Below are positions 31,869 to 41,377 of a stretch of DNA of 45,859 bases, piece after piece (within the stretch, counting starts at the first letter, position 1; the number at the start of each line of letters is the position of its first letter). The notes beneath the pieces are model-generated. The model was not told the origin of the DNA. It made no database searches and was given only the letters and a program-made list of their open reading frames with translations. This stretch comes from Hespellia sp. (GTDB taxonomy: Bacteria > Bacillota > Clostridia > Lachnospirales > Lachnospiraceae): contig JAQVCP010000018.1 of the NCBI GenBank assembly GCA_028689735.1, positions 1-45,859 of the forward strand, read 5' to 3'. Made by a program: the position numbers and the translations under genes.

Positions 31869-34730
31869 ATGGCTGTTAACACAGATGGCAAACAATATAT
31901 AAAAATACGGGGAGCGAATGAGCACAATCTGAAGAATATTGATTTGGATATCCCGAGAAATGAGCTGGTGGTACTGACCGGGCTGAGTGGTTCCGGAAAG
32001 TCATCTCTTGCATTTGATACAATTTATGCGGAAGGACAAAGGCGGTATATGGAATCGTTATCTTCTTATGCGCGAATGTTTTTGGGACAGATGGAGAAAC
32101 CGAATGTAGAGAGCATAGAAGGACTTTCACCGGCAATCTCTATCGATCAGAAGTCGACGAACCGCAACCCAAGATCGACAGTGGGGACTGTGACGGAGAT
32201 ATACGATTACTTTCGTCTTCTCTATGCGAGAATCGGGATTCCCCATTGTCCGCAGTGTGGCAAGCGGATTGAGAAGCAGACTGTAGACCAGATGGTAGAT
32301 CAGATATTAGCGCTTCCGGAGGGAACCAAGATTCAGCTGCTGGCACCGGTGGTGCGCGGGAGAAAAGGAACCCATGAAAAGTTATTTGAACGTGCCAAGA
32401 AAAGTGGATATGTAAGAGTACGTGTGGATGGAAATTTGTATGAATTATCAGAGGAAATCGGCCTGGACAAGAATATCAAGCATAATATTGAGATTATCGT
32501 GGATCGTCTGGTGGTGAAAGCAGGAATCGAGAAGCGCCTGACGGATTCTGTGGAGAATGTGCTTAATCTTGCGGAGGGACTCATGACGGTGGATGTTATT
32601 GACGGCGAATCAATCAGTTTCAGTCAGAGTTTTTCCTGCCCGGATTGCGGAATCAGTATTGACGAGATTGAGCCACGGAGCTTTTCGTTTAACAACCCAT
32701 TTGGAGCCTGCCCGGAATGTTTTGGCCTTGGCTACAAGATGGAGTTTGATATCGATCTGATGATTCCGAATAAAAAATTGAGCATTAATCAGGGGGCGAT
32801 TACTGTCATGGGATGGCAGTCCTGCACAGATAAGAAGAGCTTTACCCATGCGATTCTAGAAGCACTTTGTCAGGAGTACAAATTTAATCTGGATATTCCA
32901 TTCAACAAATATCCAAAAAAAATCCGTGACGTGATTATTCATGGAACAGACGGAAAAGAAGTAAAGGTCTACTACAAAGGCCAGCGCGGAGAAGGAATCT
33001 ACGATGTGGCGTTTGAAGGTCTGATTAAGAATGTGGAACGCAGATACAAGGAGACCAGTTCAGATACGATGAAAGCAGAGTATGAAACATTTATGCAGAT
33101 TACACCTTGTTCGGAATGTGGTGGACAGCGTCTGAAAAGATCTGCTCTTGCAGTCACCATAGGGGAACGGAATATTGCTCAGGTTACAGGATATTCCATT
33201 GGGAAACTACAGGGGTTCCTGCAGAACTTAAAACTGAATAAGACTCAGAGTATGATTGGAGGTCAGATTCTGAAGGAAATCAATGGAAGAGTTCAGTTTT
33301 TGTTGGATGTTGGGCTGGATTATCTGACACTGGCAAGAAATACCGGTTCCCTCTCCGGTGGTGAAGCACAGAGAATCCGTCTTGCGACGCAGATTGGTTC
33401 CGGTCTGGTCGGGGTTGCCTACATTCTGGATGAACCGAGTATCGGTCTGCATCAAAGGGATAATGACAAACTGCTTGGAACTTTGAAACACCTTCGTGAT
33501 CTTGGCAATTCTTTGATCGTGGTGGAGCATGATGAGGATACTATGCTGGAAGCAGACTATGTGGTAGATATCGGACCGGGAGCAGGAGAGCATGGCGGGG
33601 AAGTGGTGGCAGCAGGTACTGCCCAGGAAATCATGCAGAATGTGAATTCCATTACTGGTGACTACTTAAGCGGCAGAAAACAGATTCCGGTACCAGAGGT
33701 AAGAAAGAAGCCTAATGGCTTTCTGAAGGTGGTTGGAGCGAGAGAGAATAACCTGAAGAATATCGATGTAAAATTCCCATTGGGAGTCTTGACCTGTGTC
33801 ACGGGTGTGTCTGGATCTGGAAAAAGTTCCCTTGTAAATGAAATTGTTTACAAAACGCTTGCCAGGGACTTGAATCGTGCCAGAACCATCCCGGGAAAAC
33901 ATAAGAAAATTGTTGGCCTTGAGCAGGTGGACAAGGTCATTGATATTGATCAGTCACCGATTGGAAGAACACCGCGTTCCAATCCGGCAACCTATACAGG
34001 TGTTTTTGATATGATCCGGGATCTCTTTGCAGCGACAGCTGACGCGAAAGCGAGAGGCTATAAAAAGGGGCGTTTTAGTTTTAATGTGAAAGGTGGACGG
34101 TGTGAAGCCTGCGCAGGGGATGGAATTATCAAGATTGAGATGCATTTCCTTCCGGATGTTTATGTGCCATGCGAGATATGTAAGGGAAAGCGCTATAACA
34201 GAGAGACTCTGGAGGTTCTTTATAAGGGGAAAAGTATCTATGATGTGTTGGATATGACGGTGGAAGAGGCACTGAAATTCTTCGAGAATGTACCAAGTAT
34301 CCGCCGCAAGATGGAGACGCTGTATGATGTGGGACTTTCTTATATCAGACTGGGGCAGCCATCCACTACATTATCCGGTGGTGAGGCACAGCGCATTAAG
34401 CTTGCGACAGAGTTGAGCAAACGTGGAACAGGGAAGACAGTGTACATTCTGGATGAACCGACCACAGGACTTCATTTTGCAGATGTGCACAAGCTGACAG
34501 AGATTCTGAGACGTCTTTCAGATGATGGTAATACGGTGATTGTTATTGAACATAATCTGGATGTAATCAAGACTGCGGATTATATTATCGATATCGGACC
34601 AGAAGGAGGCGACAAGGGCGGAACAGTTGTGGCAACGGGGACTCCGGAACAGATCGCGGGAAATCCGGATTCTTATACAGGTAAATATATCGCTATGATG
34701 TTAAAGCGGCAGGAAAGTATTAAGAAATAG
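31869..34730 (+). CDS. uvrA: Excinuclease ABC subunit A
   Basis: UvrA is the damage-sensing ABC ATPase that loads UvrB. ATG 31869 ([20 protein letters not shown]) is chosen over an upstream ATG at 31842 because AGGAAGGA precedes it; the product is 953 residues. It has two ABC modules, with Walker [10 protein letters not shown] near 36 and GVSGSGKSS near 645, [13 protein letters not shown] and [13 protein letters not shown] signatures and ILDEPS/ILDEPT Walker B motifs. Zinc-binding cysteines are in CPQCGKR, CPDC...CPEC and CEACAGDG...CEIC. All elements are present. Confidence 0.98.
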   Translation: MAVNTDGKQYIKIRGANEHNLKNIDLDIPRNELVVLTGLSGSGKSSLAFDTIYAEGQRRYMESLSSYARMFLGQMEKPNVESIEGLSPAISIDQKSTNRNPRSTVGTVTEIYDYFRLLYARIGIPHCPQCGKRIEKQTVDQMVDQILALPEGTKIQLLAPVVRGRKGTHEKLFERAKKSGYVRVRVDGNLYELSEEIGLDKNIKHNIEIIVDRLVVKAGIEKRLTDSVENVLNLAEGLMTVDVIDGESISFSQSFSCPDCGISIDEIEPRSFSFNNPFGACPECFGLGYKMEFDIDLMIPNKKLSINQGAITVMGWQSCTDKKSFTHAILEALCQEYKFNLDIPFNKYPKKIRDVIIHGTDGKEVKVYYKGQRGEGIYDVAFEGLIKNVERRYKETSSDTMKAEYETFMQITPCSECGGQRLKRSALAVTIGERNIAQVTGYSIGKLQGFLQNLKLNKTQSMIGGQILKEINGRVQFLLDVGLDYLTLARNTGSLSGGEAQRIRLATQIGSGLVGVAYILDEPSIGLHQRDNDKLLGTLKHLRDLGNSLIVVEHDEDTMLEADYVVDIGPGAGEHGGEVVAAGTAQEIMQNVNSITGDYLSGRKQIPVPEVRKKPNGFLKVVGARENNLKNIDVKFPLGVLTCVTGVSGSGKSSLVNEIVYKTLARDLNRARTIPGKHKKIVGLEQVDKVIDIDQSPIGRTPRSNPATYTGVFDMIRDLFAATADAKARGYKKGRFSFNVKGGRCEACAGDGIIKIEMHFLPDVYVPCEICKGKRYNRETLEVLYKGKSIYDVLDMTVEEALKFFENVPSIRRKMETLYDVGLSYIRLGQPSTTLSGGEAQRIKLATELSKRGTGKTVYILDEPTTGLHFADVHKLTEILRRLSDDGNTVIVIEHNLDVIKTADYIIDIGPEGGDKGGTVVATGTPEQIAGNPDSYTGKYIAMMLKRQESIKK

Positions 34731-34771
34731 TGAAATTGAAAAAAAGACTTTCTATTTCAACGGAATTCTTT

Positions 34772-34777
34772 TATAAT
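34772..34777 (+). promoter_or_regulatory. -10 element candidate for the mreB-like gene
   Basis: A perfect TATAAT lies 74 bases before the start codon. No good -35 is found at standard spacing, so the promoter call is tentative. Confidence 0.4.
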
Positions 34778-34851
34778 AGTAAGGCGATACAGAAGAGAAT
34801 AGACGGAGAGTATTAATAGATATAGATGTGAAATAGGGAGGAGTATGTTTC

Positions 34852-35841
34852 ATGGCAGTTGATATCGGAATTGATTTGGGTACGGCAAGTATCCTGGTAT
34901 ATGTAAAGGGGAAGGGTGTTGTTCTGAAGGAACCGTCAGTGGTTGCTTTTGACCGGGACACCAATGTAATCAAGGCAATCGGGGAGGAAGCCAGATTAAT
35001 GCTCGGAAGGACACCGGGCAACATTGTAGCGGTGCGACCGCTGAGACAGGGAGTAATCTCTGACTATACGGTGACAGAAAAGATGATTAAGTACTTTGTC
35101 CAGAAGGCATTAGGGAAGCGTACTTTTAAGAAGCCACGGATCAGTATCTGTGTGCCAAGCGGGGTGACAGAGGTTGAGAAGAAAGCAGTAGAAGAGGCAA
35201 CTTTTGCTGCAGGTGCAAGAGAAGTGCATTTAATAGAAGAACCAGTAGCGGCAGCCATTGGGGCAGGAATTGACATTTCCAGACCATGTGGGAATATGAT
35301 TGTTGATATCGGTGGCGGAACTGCAGATATTGCGGTTATTTCCTTAGGCGGAACCGTTGTAAATACATCAATTAAGATTGCCGGAGATGATTTTGACGAG
35401 GCGATTGTACGCTATATGCGTAAGAAGCATAACCTTCTGATCGGTGAGCGTACGGCAGAAGATATTAAGATTAAGATTGGAACGACGTATCCGTTGATTG
35501 AGGATGAGACACTGGAGGTCCGCGGAAGAAATCTGGTAACGGGTCTTCCGAAGACGGTAACGGTTACTTCCTCTGAGACGGAGGAGGCACTTCGCGAGAC
35601 AACCAGTCAGATTGTGGAGGCTGTTGTGGCTGTTCTGGAGAGGACTCCACCAGAGCTTTCCGCAGATATTCTGGATCGTGGAATCGTGTTGACAGGTGGT
35701 GGAGCGATGCTGCGCGGACTGGAAGAACTGATTGAAGAGAAGACAGGTATTAACACCATGACAGCAGAGAATCCAATGCAGGTCGTGGCAATTGGAACTG
35801 GACAGTTCGTTGAATTTATGAGTGGAAGAAAAGATTTTTAG
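34852..35841 (+). CDS. mreB: Rod-shape-determining actin homologue MreB/Mbl
   Basis: MreB-type filaments guide lateral cell-wall synthesis. The 329-residue protein has the actin-fold nucleotide-binding motifs: phosphate-1 DIGIDLGTASILVYVKGKG at residues 4-22, phosphate-2 MIVDIGGGTADIAVIS near 148-163, and adenosine motif GIVLTGGGAMLRGLEELI near 283. EEPVAAAIGAG is also typical. AGGGAGGAGT precedes the ATG. It stands without mreC or mreD, which suits an Mbl- or MreBH-like paralogue; which one cannot be told here. Confidence 0.93.
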   Translation: MAVDIGIDLGTASILVYVKGKGVVLKEPSVVAFDRDTNVIKAIGEEARLMLGRTPGNIVAVRPLRQGVISDYTVTEKMIKYFVQKALGKRTFKKPRISICVPSGVTEVEKKAVEEATFAAGAREVHLIEEPVAAAIGAGIDISRPCGNMIVDIGGGTADIAVISLGGTVVNTSIKIAGDDFDEAIVRYMRKKHNLLIGERTAEDIKIKIGTTYPLIEDETLEVRGRNLVTGLPKTVTVTSSETEEALRETTSQIVEAVVAVLERTPPELSADILDRGIVLTGGGAMLRGLEELIEEKTGINTMTAENPMQVVAIGTGQFVEFMSGRKDF

Positions 35842-35857
35842 TGAGATATATGACAGG

Positions 35858-35892
35858 ATAAGGTTGTCACCCGTCAAGGTGGACAGCCTTAT
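35858..35892 (+). terminator. Hairpin after the mreB-like gene
   Basis: ATAAGGTTGTC pairs with GACAGCCTTAT (one G-T), with a further CC/GG inside. TGTCTATCTTATT follows, only moderately T-rich. Confidence 0.6.
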
Positions 35893-35967
35893 TGTCTATC
35901 TTATTGTCCAGAAAAGAGACAGGACATTCAAAAGAGAATAGCTGTCATGGAGTGTGGGAGGAAGAGT

Positions 35968-38181
35968 TTGGAGACAGTAACAGGTTATGTGGAGCATATT
36001 ATCTATAGAAATGAAGAGAACGGGTACACGGTTTTTAATCTGGCTGGAGATGACGGTGAAGTGACCTGTGTTGGCACGTTTCTCTATATTGGAGAAGGCG
36101 AGCTGATGGAACTGAGCGGTGATTATGTGAACCACAATGTATACGGAACACAGCTGAAGGTGACAAGCCATGAGGTGAAGGAGCCAGAGGATGTGGTTTC
36201 GATCGAACGCTATCTGGGATCCGGTGCGATCAAAGGACTTGGTGCGGCACTGGCTGGACGAGTTGTTCGCAAGTTTAAGGGAGATACCTTTCGTGTCATC
36301 GAGGAAGAGCCGGAACGTCTTGTAGAAGTCAAGGGAATCAGTGAGCGAAAAGCGAGGGAGATTGCGGAACAGGTAGAGGAAAAGAAGGATATGCGAAAGG
36401 CTATGATTTTCCTTCAGAAATATGGCATCTCCAATGCATTGTCTGCAAAGATTTATCAGCACTATGGTCAGAAGGTCTATGAGGTATTGGAGGGAAATCC
36501 CTATCAGATTGCAGAGCATGTACCTGGTGTTGGATTTAAGACGGCGGATGAGATTGCTGCCAGGGTCGGAATACATATGGATTCTGATTATAGAATCCGC
36601 AGTGGGCTTTTCCATACATTGCTGCAGGCTGTGAATGAAGGTCATGTCTATTTGCCTCAGAGAATTCTGCTGCATAGAACAAGTCAGCTTCTTGGCGTGG
36701 AAGTACAGGAGATGGAAAAGTTCGTTATGGATCTGTGTGTTGACCGCAAGGTCGTTATCAAGGAAATCAATGAGGAAATTAGAGTCTATCCATCCCAATA
36801 CTATTATCTGGAATTGAATACAGCGAAGATGCTTCACGATCTGAATATCAGCTGCGAGATGTCTGAAACGGCAATCGAGCAGCGTCTCCGTAAGGTAGAG
36901 GAACATGCAGAACTCTCGCTGGATGAGACACAGCGTCAGGCGGTAATTGGTGCAGTGAAGCATGGTCTTTTTGTCCTGACAGGTGGTCCGGGAACCGGAA
37001 AAACTACTACGATTAATACAATGATTCATTTTTTTGAGAGCGAGGGAATGGACATTCTTCTTGCGGCACCTACGGGACGTGCAGCAAAACGGATGACAGA
37101 GGCAACCGGCTTTGAGGCGCAGACGATTCATAGACTCTTGGAAGTGAATGGAAATCCGGAAGAAGAGGGTGGAGTCAGTGGTTTTATGCGAAACAGAGAG
37201 AATCCGCTGGAGTCGGATGTCATCATCATCGATGAGATGTCCATGGTGGACTTGAATCTGATGCATGCCTTGCTTTCAGCTATTGTGGTAGGAACCCGTC
37301 TGATTCTGGTAGGTGATGTGAATCAGCTTCCGTCGGTAGGACCCGGAAGTGTTTTGAAGGATATTATCAGTTCTGATTGTTTCCCTGTGGTGAAACTGAC
37401 TAAGATTTTTCGACAGGCAGGAGAGAGTGATATTGTTATCAACGCGCATCGAATCAATGCAGGAGAGCCAGTGAGTTTGGATAATAAGGGAAGCCGGGAT
37501 TTTTTCTTCCTGAAGCGTGATGATGCCAATGTTATTATCAGCGTGATTATTACGCTGATACAAAAAAAACTGCCGGGTTATGTAAAGGCATTGCCTTCGG
37601 ACATTCAGGTAATGACTCCTATGCGTAAAGGACTTCTTGGCGTAGAACGCCTCAACACTATTTTGCAGCAGTATCTTAATCCGCCGGAGAAGCAGAAGAC
37701 GGAAAAAGAGTTTGGTGACCGTATCTTCCGGGTGGGGGATAAGGTTATGCAGATCAAAAACAACTACCAGCTGGAATGGGAAGTCTGCACGAAGTATGGA
37801 ATGACCGTTGAAAAAGGAGTGGGCATTTTTAATGGAGATATGGGAATCGTGAAGGAAATCAATCTCTATACCGAGCATCTGAAAGTGGAGTACGATGAAA
37901 AGCGCGTGGTAGAATATCCATTTCAACTGCTGGAAGAATTGGAACTTGCTTATGCAATTACCATTCATAAGTCACAGGGGAGCGAATATCCAGCCGTCAT
38001 CATTCCACTTCTTCCGGGACCACGGCTTTTGTACAACAGAAATCTTCTGTATACCGCTGTAACCAGAGCAAAAAAATGTGTAACGATAGTTGGGAGTGAA
38101 TCAACATTTCAGGAAATGATCAGGAACGAAAACGAGCAAAAACGGTACACAAGCTTAAATCAGTGTATCAGAGATTTCTAA
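35968..38181 (+). CDS. recD2: RecD2/YrrC-type 5'-3' DNA helicase
   Basis: RecD2 helicases act in DNA repair and replication-fork stability without RecBC. The start is taken at TTG 35968 (ETVTGYVEHIIYRNEENGYTVF, as family members begin) with GGGAGGA 6 bases upstream; ATG 35947 would add 7 residues. The product is 737 residues. It has an N-terminal OB-like domain, helix-hairpin-helix repeats (SNALSAKIYQHYGQ, GVGFKTADEIAARVG), Walker A TGGPGTGKTTT near 345, Walker B VIIIDEMSMVD near 418, and motif VI region AITIHKSQGSEYPAVI near 661. The comF-like gene overlaps its 3' end. Confidence 0.94.
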   Translation: METVTGYVEHIIYRNEENGYTVFNLAGDDGEVTCVGTFLYIGEGELMELSGDYVNHNVYGTQLKVTSHEVKEPEDVVSIERYLGSGAIKGLGAALAGRVVRKFKGDTFRVIEEEPERLVEVKGISERKAREIAEQVEEKKDMRKAMIFLQKYGISNALSAKIYQHYGQKVYEVLEGNPYQIAEHVPGVGFKTADEIAARVGIHMDSDYRIRSGLFHTLLQAVNEGHVYLPQRILLHRTSQLLGVEVQEMEKFVMDLCVDRKVVIKEINEEIRVYPSQYYYLELNTAKMLHDLNISCEMSETAIEQRLRKVEEHAELSLDETQRQAVIGAVKHGLFVLTGGPGTGKTTTINTMIHFFESEGMDILLAAPTGRAAKRMTEATGFEAQTIHRLLEVNGNPEEEGGVSGFMRNRENPLESDVIIIDEMSMVDLNLMHALLSAIVVGTRLILVGDVNQLPSVGPGSVLKDIISSDCFPVVKLTKIFRQAGESDIVINAHRINAGEPVSLDNKGSRDFFFLKRDDANVIISVIITLIQKKLPGYVKALPSDIQVMTPMRKGLLGVERLNTILQQYLNPPEKQKTEKEFGDRIFRVGDKVMQIKNNYQLEWEVCTKYGMTVEKGVGIFNGDMGIVKEINLYTEHLKVEYDEKRVVEYPFQLLEELELAYAITIHKSQGSEYPAVIIPLLPGPRLLYNRNLLYTAVTRAKKCVTIVGSESTFQEMIRNENEQKRYTSLNQCIRDF

Positions 38182-38870
38182 ATATACTCTACCCTCTATC
38201 CTGCCCGTTCTGCGGGCGGATACTTGGAAAATCTGTAGCCCGCATCTGCGGAAATTGCGAAAAGAAAATCATATACATGAAAGAACCCCGGTGCAAGCGG
38301 TGCGGAAAGCCAATTCGGACTCAGGAGGCAGAGTTTTGTCTGGACTGTCAGCGAGGCAGGTTCTGTTATGACCAGGGGAAGAGTCTCTATCTTCATCAAT
38401 CACCAGTAAAAGAGGCAGTATATCAATTAAAATACCACAATAAAAGAATTTACGGAGAAATGTTTGCACAGGAATTATACCGTATATATAAAGAACAGAT
38501 AAAAAGTTGGGGAGTCGATGTGATTCTTCCGGTTCCATTACATCATAAGCGGAGAAAAAAGCGAGGGTATAATCAGGCAGAACTGATTGCAACAGAGCTT
38601 GGAAAACTCACATCTCTTTCGGTAGAGACGGATGCTGTTTATCGGGTGAAGAATACAAATCCGCAGAAGGTACTGGACAACCGGAATCGTGCGAAGAACC
38701 TGTCCCATGCATTTGCCGTATCCAGAAAATGGAGGGTAAGGCCCGTTGTTTTGCTGATTGACGATATCTATACAACGGGCAGCACTATTAATTCTGTTGC
38801 AAAAATACTGAAAAAACGGGGGGTTCAAAAAGTTTATTTTTTGACTATAAGCATTGGACAAGGACTCTGA
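38163..38870 (+). CDS. comF: ComF-family phosphoribosyltransferase-like protein
   Basis: ComF proteins are needed for DNA uptake in transformation in some Firmicutes. The 235-residue product starts at GTG 38163 and overlaps recD2 by 19 bases. It has zinc-ribbon cysteines (CPFC, CGNC, CKRC, CLDC) in the first 65 residues, then a type I phosphoribosyltransferase fold with VDVILPVPLHHKRRKKRGYNQ and the PRPP loop VVLLIDDIYTTGSTI near 196-210. All hallmark motifs are present. Pairing with a recD2 helicase suggests a DNA-handling unit; competence itself is not shown. Confidence 0.92.
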   Translation: MYQRFLNILYPLSCPFCGRILGKSVARICGNCEKKIIYMKEPRCKRCGKPIRTQEAEFCLDCQRGRFCYDQGKSLYLHQSPVKEAVYQLKYHNKRIYGEMFAQELYRIYKEQIKSWGVDVILPVPLHHKRRKKRGYNQAELIATELGKLTSLSVETDAVYRVKNTNPQKVLDNRNRAKNLSHAFAVSRKWRVRPVVLLIDDIYTTGSTINSVAKILKKRGVQKVYFLTISIGQGL

Positions 38871-38884
38871 CAATATGCTATACT
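38855..38884 (+). promoter_or_regulatory. Promoter before the membrane-protein pair
   Basis: TGGACA, an 18-base spacer and TATACT with an upstream TGC (extended -10). The -35 lies in the last codons of comF. Confidence 0.5.
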
Positions 38885-38890
38885 AAAAAT

Positions 38891-38920
38891 GATGTTTTGC
38901 AGCTTTATATTTAAAACATC
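38891..38920. repeat. 8-bp inverted repeat in the leader of 38958
   Basis: GATGTTTT and AAAACATC, 14 bases apart, lie right at the expected transcription start. It may be an operator or a 5' mRNA hairpin. Confidence 0.45.
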
Positions 38921-38957
38921 ATAATCACAAAGAATGAAATGATATAGGAGTAGAATT

Positions 38958-39353
38958 ATGCTGAATGAAGAACGAGTGAGACTCATGACGAGGATGGCGG
39001 CCTATGAAGACGGAAAGGGCCGGGAAGACATGAAAATCAGCAGATATTATCGGAAAGATTATGCCAGCCTTCACACATTGATTACAATTCTCTGGCTTAC
39101 GTTCGGATATGCTGCATTGATAGGCTTGATAGGGATTGCGTATATGGAACCACTGATGAAGAATCTGACGTTGACAAAGCTAATTCTACTGGGATGTGTC
39201 ATTGTTGGAATATATTTGATATTAGTCGTGGTTTATGGGGCTTCTGCCAGCAATATTTACAAGAATCGCCATGGTCGTGCAAAGCAGAGAGTAAAGCAGT
39301 ATTATAGAGATTTGTCCCGTCTGAAAAAGATGTATGAGAAGGAGAAAAAGTAA
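38958..39353 (+). CDS. Uncharacterised two-helix membrane protein
   Basis: This 131-residue protein is not recognised. The N-terminal 40 residues are charged and probably cytoplasmic, with RMAAYEDGKGREDMKISRYY. Two membrane helices follow (near 46-67 and 76-98), then a basic C-terminal helix (RHGRAKQRVKQYYRDLSRLKKMY). Both ends face the cytoplasm by the positive-inside rule. Its stop codon shares a base with the next start (TAATG), so the two proteins are translated together and may form a complex. The cdaA-cdaR genes follow. Confidence 0.8.
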   Translation: MLNEERVRLMTRMAAYEDGKGREDMKISRYYRKDYASLHTLITILWLTFGYAALIGLIGIAYMEPLMKNLTLTKLILLGCVIVGIYLILVVVYGASASNIYKNRHGRAKQRVKQYYRDLSRLKKMYEKEKK

Positions 39354-40468
39354 TGAGTACACTACTTGTCTATAAAGAACAATTGCAGGCATTATATGCC
39401 AAATATGCCCAGTATATCAACAAAGTGCTTCAGTTTATTCTGGCATTGCTGGTATTTGGACTGATCAATTCTAACATTGGTTATATGAAACTGGTTTCAT
39501 CAGCGATTGCTACCATTGGACTATCTGTTATTTGTGCATTCTTACCGTTGATTGTTCTTGTGGTTTTGGCATCTGCGTTGATACTGGTACAGATGTTCAG
39601 CCTTTCACTGGCGGCACTTGCAGTAACCGGTCTTGTGTTTTTCATTATGTATGTATTCTATTTCCGCTTCACCCCAGATAAAGCATGGATTGTTTTACTT
39701 ACACCGATTGCATTTGCACTGAAGATACCTTATGTGATTCCGATTGCTCTTGGACTGGTCGGGACACCTGTCTGTGCAGTACCAGTAGCATGTGGAACAA
39801 TTGTGTATTATATGCTTCATTATGTGAAGACGTCTTCCGCCACATTGAAGGGCAGCGGAGCAGCGAGCATGATTGCGAACATTACCACATTTGCAAAACA
39901 GCTTTTCCAGAATAAAGAGATGTGGGTAATGACAGCAGCACTTGTGCTCAGTCTGGTTGTAGTGAATTTTATTCGGACGAAGTCCGCGGATCACTCATGG
40001 AGAATTGCAGTTGGAGCTGGAGTGATTCTGAATATTGTAATTGTCGTAATCGGAGATGTGACATTTAACATACATATCGCATATCTGCCATTGATCCTGA
40101 CGAATATTCTTGCAGTAGGAGTTGGACTCGCAATGGAATTTTTATTCTTTACGGTGGACTATACGAGAACAGAACGTATGCAGTTTGAAGATGATGAATA
40201 CTATTATTATGTGAAGGCTGTACCAAAGATTACCATCAGTGTACCGGAGAAAACTGTTAAAAAAATTAATGAGCGCCAGAACACAGAGACAATCGATGCA
40301 GCTGACATTAAAAAAGTTGTGGAAAAGCAAAAACAAAACACATCCAATATTGAGAGAAAAAAAACTGTGTCCAAAAATGCGATTCCAAAAGGAAAAATAA
40401 CGACTCACGATGAGACTGATAAAGAATTATTGGAGAGAAGTCTGAAAAAGGACTTAGGACTGAAATAA
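39353..40468 (+). CDS. Uncharacterised polytopic membrane protein
   Basis: This 371-residue protein is not recognised by family. It has about eight to ten hydrophobic helices from residue ~20 to ~275, with proline- and glycine-containing ones (IPYVIPIALGLVGTPVCAVP) that recall transport or export proteins. A cytoplasmic C-terminal tail of about 95 residues follows: acidic and tyrosine-rich at first (FEDDEYYYYVKAVPK), then Lys/Thr-rich. Translation is coupled to the preceding small membrane protein. It sits 33 bases before cdaA, so a link to c-di-AMP signalling or envelope function is possible but is inference only. Confidence 0.8.
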   Translation: MSTLLVYKEQLQALYAKYAQYINKVLQFILALLVFGLINSNIGYMKLVSSAIATIGLSVICAFLPLIVLVVLASALILVQMFSLSLAALAVTGLVFFIMYVFYFRFTPDKAWIVLLTPIAFALKIPYVIPIALGLVGTPVCAVPVACGTIVYYMLHYVKTSSATLKGSGAASMIANITTFAKQLFQNKEMWVMTAALVLSLVVVNFIRTKSADHSWRIAVGAGVILNIVIVVIGDVTFNIHIAYLPLILTNILAVGVGLAMEFLFFTVDYTRTERMQFEDDEYYYYVKAVPKITISVPEKTVKKINERQNTETIDAADIKKVVEKQKQNTSNIERKKTVSKNAIPKGKITTHDETDKELLERSLKKDLGLK

Positions 40469-40501
40469 AAAACGTTTTTATTAGGGAAGGGAGGCAGCAA
40501 G

Positions 40502-41377
40502 ATGAGTGAATGGATATCACATTTTTTTTCAACCTATCTGAGTGGATTATATTTTCCAAATATGCGAATCACAGACATTGTTGAAATCGGTATTGTTGCC
40601 TTTGTTCTCTATGAAATTATGGTTTGGATCAAGAACACGAAGGCTTGGATGCTTCTAAAAGGAATCATCATGCTTGCATTGTTTATTCTTGTTGCAGCAA
40701 TTTTTAATATGCAGACTATCTTGTTCCTGGCAAGAGGATCTATCAGTGTGCTGGTAATTGCAGCTGTGGTGGTATTTCAACCAGAGCTTCGTCGTGCATT
40801 AGAGAAACTGGGGGAGAAGAATTTTCTCGCGAATCTGGTTGCATTTGACAAGAATAGAGAGAATGAGCGATTTACGGATGAGACAATCGAGGGGCTGGTC
40901 AGTGCCTGTTTTGAGATGGGCAGTGTGAAAACCGGTGCGTTGATTGTTGTAGAGCAGGCAATTCATCTGAATGAATTTGAACGAACAGGAATTGAGCTGG
41001 ATTGTATTGTGTCAGCTCAGGTCCTTATCAATATATTTGAACATAATACTCCGCTTCATGATGGTGCAATCATTGTGAGAGGGAATCGAATCACCTCCGC
41101 CACTTGTTATCTTCCGCTTTCGGACAATCTTCAGATTAGCAAGGATCTTGGAACAAGACACAGAGCGGCACTTGGTATGAGTGAAGTGAGTGATGCACTT
41201 GTTATTGTAGTGTCAGAAGAGACTGGGAAGGTGTCTGTTGCGGCAGGCGGACAGCTGGTAAGAGGTGTTACACCAGAATACCTTACTACCAGGCTGAGTC
41301 AGATGCAATATAAGAATCCGGAGGTGGAAAACAAGAGATTTACAATCTGGAAAGGAAGGCAGAAGGATGAAGCATAA
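40502..41377 (+). CDS. cdaA: Diadenylate cyclase CdaA
   Basis: CdaA makes the second messenger c-di-AMP, which controls potassium, osmolyte and cell-wall balance. The 291-residue protein has three N-terminal membrane helices (near 21-40, 50-66 and 71-90) and a DAC domain. The catalytic DGA is in NTPLHDGAIIV near 180-190, and the RHR-type nucleotide-binding motif is in GTRHRAALGMSE near 216-227. GGGAGGCAGCAAG gives the start. The cdaR gene overlaps its end by 11 bases, the conserved order. glmM, the usual third gene, is not here. Confidence 0.97.
   Translation: MSEWISHFFSTYLSGLYFPNMRITDIVEIGIVAFVLYEIMVWIKNTKAWMLLKGIIMLALFILVAAIFNMQTILFLARGSISVLVIAAVVVFQPELRRALEKLGEKNFLANLVAFDKNRENERFTDETIEGLVSACFEMGSVKTGALIVVEQAIHLNEFERTGIELDCIVSAQVLINIFEHNTPLHDGAIIVRGNRITSATCYLPLSDNLQISKDLGTRHRAALGMSEVSDALVIVVSEETGKVSVAAGGQLVRGVTPEYLTTRLSQMQYKNPEVENKRFTIWKGRQKDEA

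Noticed and set aside
35896-37266. 456-codon minus-strand ORF opposite recD2
   Set aside because: It lies entirely antisense to an unmistakable helicase gene, has a His/Cys/Leu-rich low-information composition and no ribosome binding site; a codon-bias shadow.
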